This document shows, piece after piece, positions 61,327 to 64,000 of a DNA stretch of 64,000 nt. The notes under the pieces are model-generated. The model did no database searches. It was not told the origin of the DNA and saw nothing but the letters and a program-made list of their open reading frames with translations. Every line of letters starts with the position of its first letter. The first letter of the stretch is position 1. The stretch comes from Neopusillimonas maritima (GTDB taxonomy: Bacteria; Pseudomonadota; Gammaproteobacteria; Burkholderiales; Burkholderiaceae_B): the NCBI RefSeq assembly GCF_040930455.2, contig NZ_CP170494.1; one strand, 5' to 3'. A program made the position numbers and the translations under genes.

Positions 61327-62617
61327 GAAACTCCCCTTCAAGTAGCAAATGCAGCCGGCTGGCGCGTGCACCCGGAACAACTTTGTCTTTAACGGAAAGA
61401 CGTGCGCGCGACCAGCGGATTGCATTCAAATCGGCTAATAACAAAACATACGAACGCAGCGGCCCCGACAGCTGGAGTGAACGAGACTGGTAAGTCGTTA
61501 ACCCTTCAGGTCGCGGCAATGCGCTCCCCTTAGGGCCGATGGGCGCTGCGATTGCAAACGGCGTGGCTTGTCCCCATGTGATGCGATCGAACGCAATACT
61601 TGAGCGTTGCAGGATGCCCAACCAGGTTTTACGACTTTCTGCTGCAGTTGCGATCTGCATCTGAGCAAGTGTCAGCCCAAAGTAAGGAACAGACCAACTC
61701 GCCGAAACCCGATCAAGATCGCGCGGCTCCAGCGCCCAGGAAGCCGGTAAAGCGGACTCAAGCGCCTGAATATCCGTTGCAGGATGGCGACGACGATACT
61801 GCGCGGCACACTGCCAAAGTTGCCGGGCAGGCAGGCACTCAACTTGTTTTAATCGCCACCCCGCAGGCGTCACGGGCACCTCATAAAGTGCCTCCAGCAA
61901 CCGTCGCGTTCCCGCAACGCCATGCACAACAACCTGATCCAAGGCCGCTTTCTGAGCCACACGCCACTGGTGCTCATGGTCTTGGGTCGTTGCTGCCAAT
62001 CTTTCTGAGTCAGCGGCCGATTCGGACCCGCTAAAACCTGCAACAATCGCCAGCCCCATCAATAAGGCGACAATCGCGGCCGACACCCAGACGGGCTTAC
62101 CTACCCACATTCGACGACGCTCTTGCAGCACACTGACCTGTCCTGCCTGTTGAGCCAAGAGACCCAGACTCGGCGCGTCTTTATCACGACCTGATTGCAA
62201 ATAGACCATCCGGGGATAAGCGCGACGCAACTCCATCACAACAGCATCGAATGACTCGGGGTCAGAGGCAAGAACATCGGTGCGCATCACAACAACACCT
62301 TCGTGAACCGCTACAAGCCACCAACAATCGGGCGCCAAGTTCAAACACACAACCCACGTACCGCTCTGATACAGAGTAGCCACACTCTGAGCGGCGGAAA
62401 AAACCACTTGTTTATTCATGGCCAAGGCTTTGCGTCGGGGAATATTGGCCAATCCAACCGCCGCCGTCTTATCGGACGCCAAGACAAAATGACTGGCCCG
62501 ATAGCGATCCGCCCTGCGCCGGGCTTCCCGTATGCCCAGCGACTCAATCAGAGGCAACCATTCCAGGCCAAATGCCAAGGTTTTCCCCGCAACAGATTTA
62601 AGAAGAGACTCTTTCAT
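61310..62617 (-). CDS. pilO: PilO-like type IVb pilus protein
   Basis: A 435-residue protein of the PilO2 family. The N-terminal part (about residues 1-170) is cytoplasmic and resembles the actin-like/PilM-type region of R64 PilO. One membrane helix (VWVSAAIVALLMGLAIVAGF, about residues 178-197) follows, and a periplasmic part of about 230 residues. It is the usual inner-membrane scaffold partner of PilN and PilP. It follows pilN by eight bases. Confidence 0.75.
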   Translation of the reverse strand: MKESLLKSVAGKTLAFGLEWLPLIESLGIREARRRADRYRASHFVLASDKTAAVGLANIPRRKALAMNKQVVFSAAQSVATLYQSGTWVVCLNLAPDCWWLVAVHEGVVVMRTDVLASDPESFDAVVMELRRAYPRMVYLQSGRDKDAPSLGLLAQQAGQVSVLQERRRMWVGKPVWVSAAIVALLMGLAIVAGFSGSESAADSERLAATTQDHEHQWRVAQKAALDQVVVHGVAGTRRLLEALYEVPVTPAGWRLKQVECLPARQLWQCAAQYRRRHPATDIQALESALPASWALEPRDLDRVSASWSVPYFGLTLAQMQIATAAESRKTWLGILQRSSIAFDRITWGQATPFAIAAPIGPKGSALPRPEGLTTYQSRSLQLSGPLRSYVLLLADLNAIRWSRARLSVKDKVVPGARASRLHLLLEGEFHERIE

Positions 62618-62625
62618 CGTCTCAC

Positions 62626-63999
62626 CTAAAACCCTTCTTCTACCTGCGCGGTAATCACAATGACCGTTTTAAGACGTTGCTGTGATGCCTTGTCGTTGCC
62701 GCCTAATACCAAGGGCATACCTGGATTAAGGCGACGCAAGTCGGCGCTCTCCTGGCTACGATCAAAACCCGAGACCAAAACAGGTTGTCCCGGACGCAAC
62801 GCCAGTTGTTGAACTGTTCCATTGCCATCGATTGTGACCTGTTGCAATTGCAACGGGTTATTTGAATCACCAAAGGTGATGGACTTCAGCGGCTGGGCAA
62901 CGGTGTTGTCGTAAGCCAACGACAACAAAATCTGACCGTCCTCTTGCGCATCGGGCACGAGCGTCAACAGCGAACCCACCGTCTCTTCCTTTTGACTGAT
63001 AGAAACGGTCGGCAGCGTCGCATCAAGATAGTTGCCGGATACGGAACTTTCAACCCTGTCGATATAAGAAAAGGTAGTACGCACAGCATGAGTCACTGGA
63101 CGTCTGTTAAGGGTTAAAACCGGCACACTGCTGCGCCGTATAACTTTCCCCACTTTGCCCAAAGCGCTTACGATCGCCTCACTGCCACTAAACGGGCCTT
63201 TACGTATGCCTAAGCCCAACTGAGCCATGTCAGCCGCGATGGCGCCCGGCGCAGCAGCGGCAGCCGCAACACGGGCACTGGAAAAAACAATGTTCCAGTC
63301 AACCCCGGCCTCTACCGAATCGTTGGTCATTAACGTAATTTCTTCAAAAATAAGCCTCACGCGACGCGTAAGAGCCCTATTTTCTTTTTCAAGATAGCCG
63401 GCAACCTGCTGAAGGACTTGAGGCGTATCCGTAACCACAACCAGAGCACTCCCCCCTTCGTGCGCAACTGCCACACCCGCCTGAGTTAAAAATGGCTGAA
63501 TACGTGCCTCAACGACCTCCATTACGCTAACTGCATCGCTTTGCAGCTCCGTACGCGAGCTACTGGCAAAGCCGCTGTCTCCGGATTTTCGCCCTGCGCC
63601 CAGCGCTGCTTGTGCCTGGACGGCAAGGGTGAGCGCACGAACATTAAAAATGCGTGTCTCAGTCCGATAGAATTCAATCCGCTCGTGTTCATAGCGCCAG
63701 TAAACGCCAAGCGCTGCAGCGACACGATCAAGAATACGCGCCAGCGGTTCTGATTCGCCTGACAAACTGACCGTTTGCCGATTCTGGCCAACGCGTGTCT
63801 GTGCACTGCCCGCTCCTGACAAGCGCTGTGTAAACAAATCATTTGACAACAAAGCCTCTGGATGAACATAAACAGGAATGCCGGTAGCCTGGGTAATACG
63901 CCGTGCGACCCTTGTCAACCCAATCGGTCCGTCGGAAAACAACAAGGTCGTTCGGACATGGCTGCGCAACGCAGTGGGTAACGTCACTTCACGCGCCAA
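62626..63999 (-). CDS. pilN: PilN-like outer-membrane secretin, N terminus outside the window
   Basis: The secretin through which the type IVb pilus passes. About 457 residues are visible and the frame runs off the window end; the first codon seen (TTG, 63999) is probably internal, so the signal peptide and lipobox are not seen. An N0/N1-like region (VARRITQATGIPVYVHPEALL, GESEPLARILDRVA) precedes the secretin domain (VPVLTLNRRPVTHAVRTTF, ISQKEETVGSLLTLVPDAQ, and the end VIVITAQVEEGF). Assignment follows from this and the gene order. Confidence 0.85.
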   Translation of the reverse strand: MAREVTLPTALRSHVRTTLLFSDGPIGLTRVARRITQATGIPVYVHPEALLSNDLFTQRLSGAGSAQTRVGQNRQTVSLSGESEPLARILDRVAAALGVYWRYEHERIEFYRTETRIFNVRALTLAVQAQAALGAGRKSGDSGFASSSRTELQSDAVSVMEVVEARIQPFLTQAGVAVAHEGGSALVVVTDTPQVLQQVAGYLEKENRALTRRVRLIFEEITLMTNDSVEAGVDWNIVFSSARVAAAAAAPGAIAADMAQLGLGIRKGPFSGSEAIVSALGKVGKVIRRSSVPVLTLNRRPVTHAVRTTFSYIDRVESSVSGNYLDATLPTVSISQKEETVGSLLTLVPDAQEDGQILLSLAYDNTVAQPLKSITFGDSNNPLQLQQVTIDGNGTVQQLALRPGQPVLVSGFDRSQESADLRRLNPGMPLVLGGNDKASQQRLKTVIVITAQVEEGF

Positions 64000-64000
64000 A

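Noticed and set aside
1..64000. CRISPR arrays, tRNA or rRNA genes, insertion sequences, prophage or integron signals.
   Set aside because: No regularly spaced repeats, cloverleaf-like genes in the gaps, transposase or integrase proteins, or flanking long repeats could be found.

Overview
This window most likely comes from a chromosome of a betaproteobacterium of the order Burkholderiales, probably family Alcaligenaceae (the Bordetella / Achromobacter / Pusillimonas neighbourhood). The basis is the conserved order ndk-rlmN-rodZ-ispG-hisS-yfgM-bamB-der, then hfq-hflX-hflK-hflC-hisZ-purA, the rpsU-dnaG-rpoD operon with a large basic N-terminal extension on RpoD, and a Tat-exported branched-chain amino acid binding protein. 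The genus cannot be fixed from the sequence alone. Coding density is very high. I see no rRNA, tRNA, insertion sequence, prophage or CRISPR array, and no gene-free stretch longer than 300 bases; the longest is 291 bases between dnaG and rpoD.

Layout. 1-10.4 kb is mixed metabolism and transport: the end of a pirin, an alpha/beta hydrolase, a CPA1 Na+/H+ antiporter, a DHA2 drug exporter, a TonB-dependent receptor, a DNA photolyase, a secreted thermonuclease-like protein, a luciferase-like flavin oxidoreductase and a small DUF3820 protein. 10.4-15.1 kb is a complete branched-chain amino acid type ABC importer (livK-livH-livM-livG-livF) with a hairpin between the binding protein gene and the permease genes. 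A second DHA2 exporter lies at 15.3-16.8 kb. 16.9-21.7 kb is the macromolecular synthesis operon (rpsU-dnaG-rpoD).

21.8-37.9 kb is a long run of minus-strand housekeeping genes: a phosphoribosyltransferase, purA, hisZ, hflC/hflK/hflX, hfq, hisC, der, bamB, a YfgM-like protein, hisS, ispG, a short rodZ, rlmN and ndk. valS (plus strand) then faces trmD-rimM-rpsP. The usual partner rplS is missing after trmD. tusA and alaS follow.

45.7-56.2 kb is a full purine-ring catabolism cluster. Xanthine dehydrogenase with its chaperone (xdhA, xdhB, xdhC) makes urate. Membrane urate oxidase with a C-terminal cytochrome c domain (puuD) and HiuH make OHCU. UraD makes allantoin, PuuE makes allantoate, allantoicase makes ureidoglycolate and AllA releases glyoxylate and urea. 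A GntR/FCD regulator sits at the centre beside overlapping face-to-face promoters and a 16-bp perfect palindrome. 56.3 kb to the end is a type IVb (R64 thin-pilus-like) locus in the order pilN-pilO-pilP-pilQ-pilR-pilS-pilV, cut off by the window end. It lacks pilT and pilU between pilS and pilV, and no shufflon is seen.

I do not see a clearly new system. The observations most worth a second look are the promoter/operator arrangement of the purine divergon, the streamlined type IVb pilus locus, the competing hairpins before xdhA, the terminator placed directly before hflX, the missing rplS, and the AT-hook-like motif in the RpoD extension.
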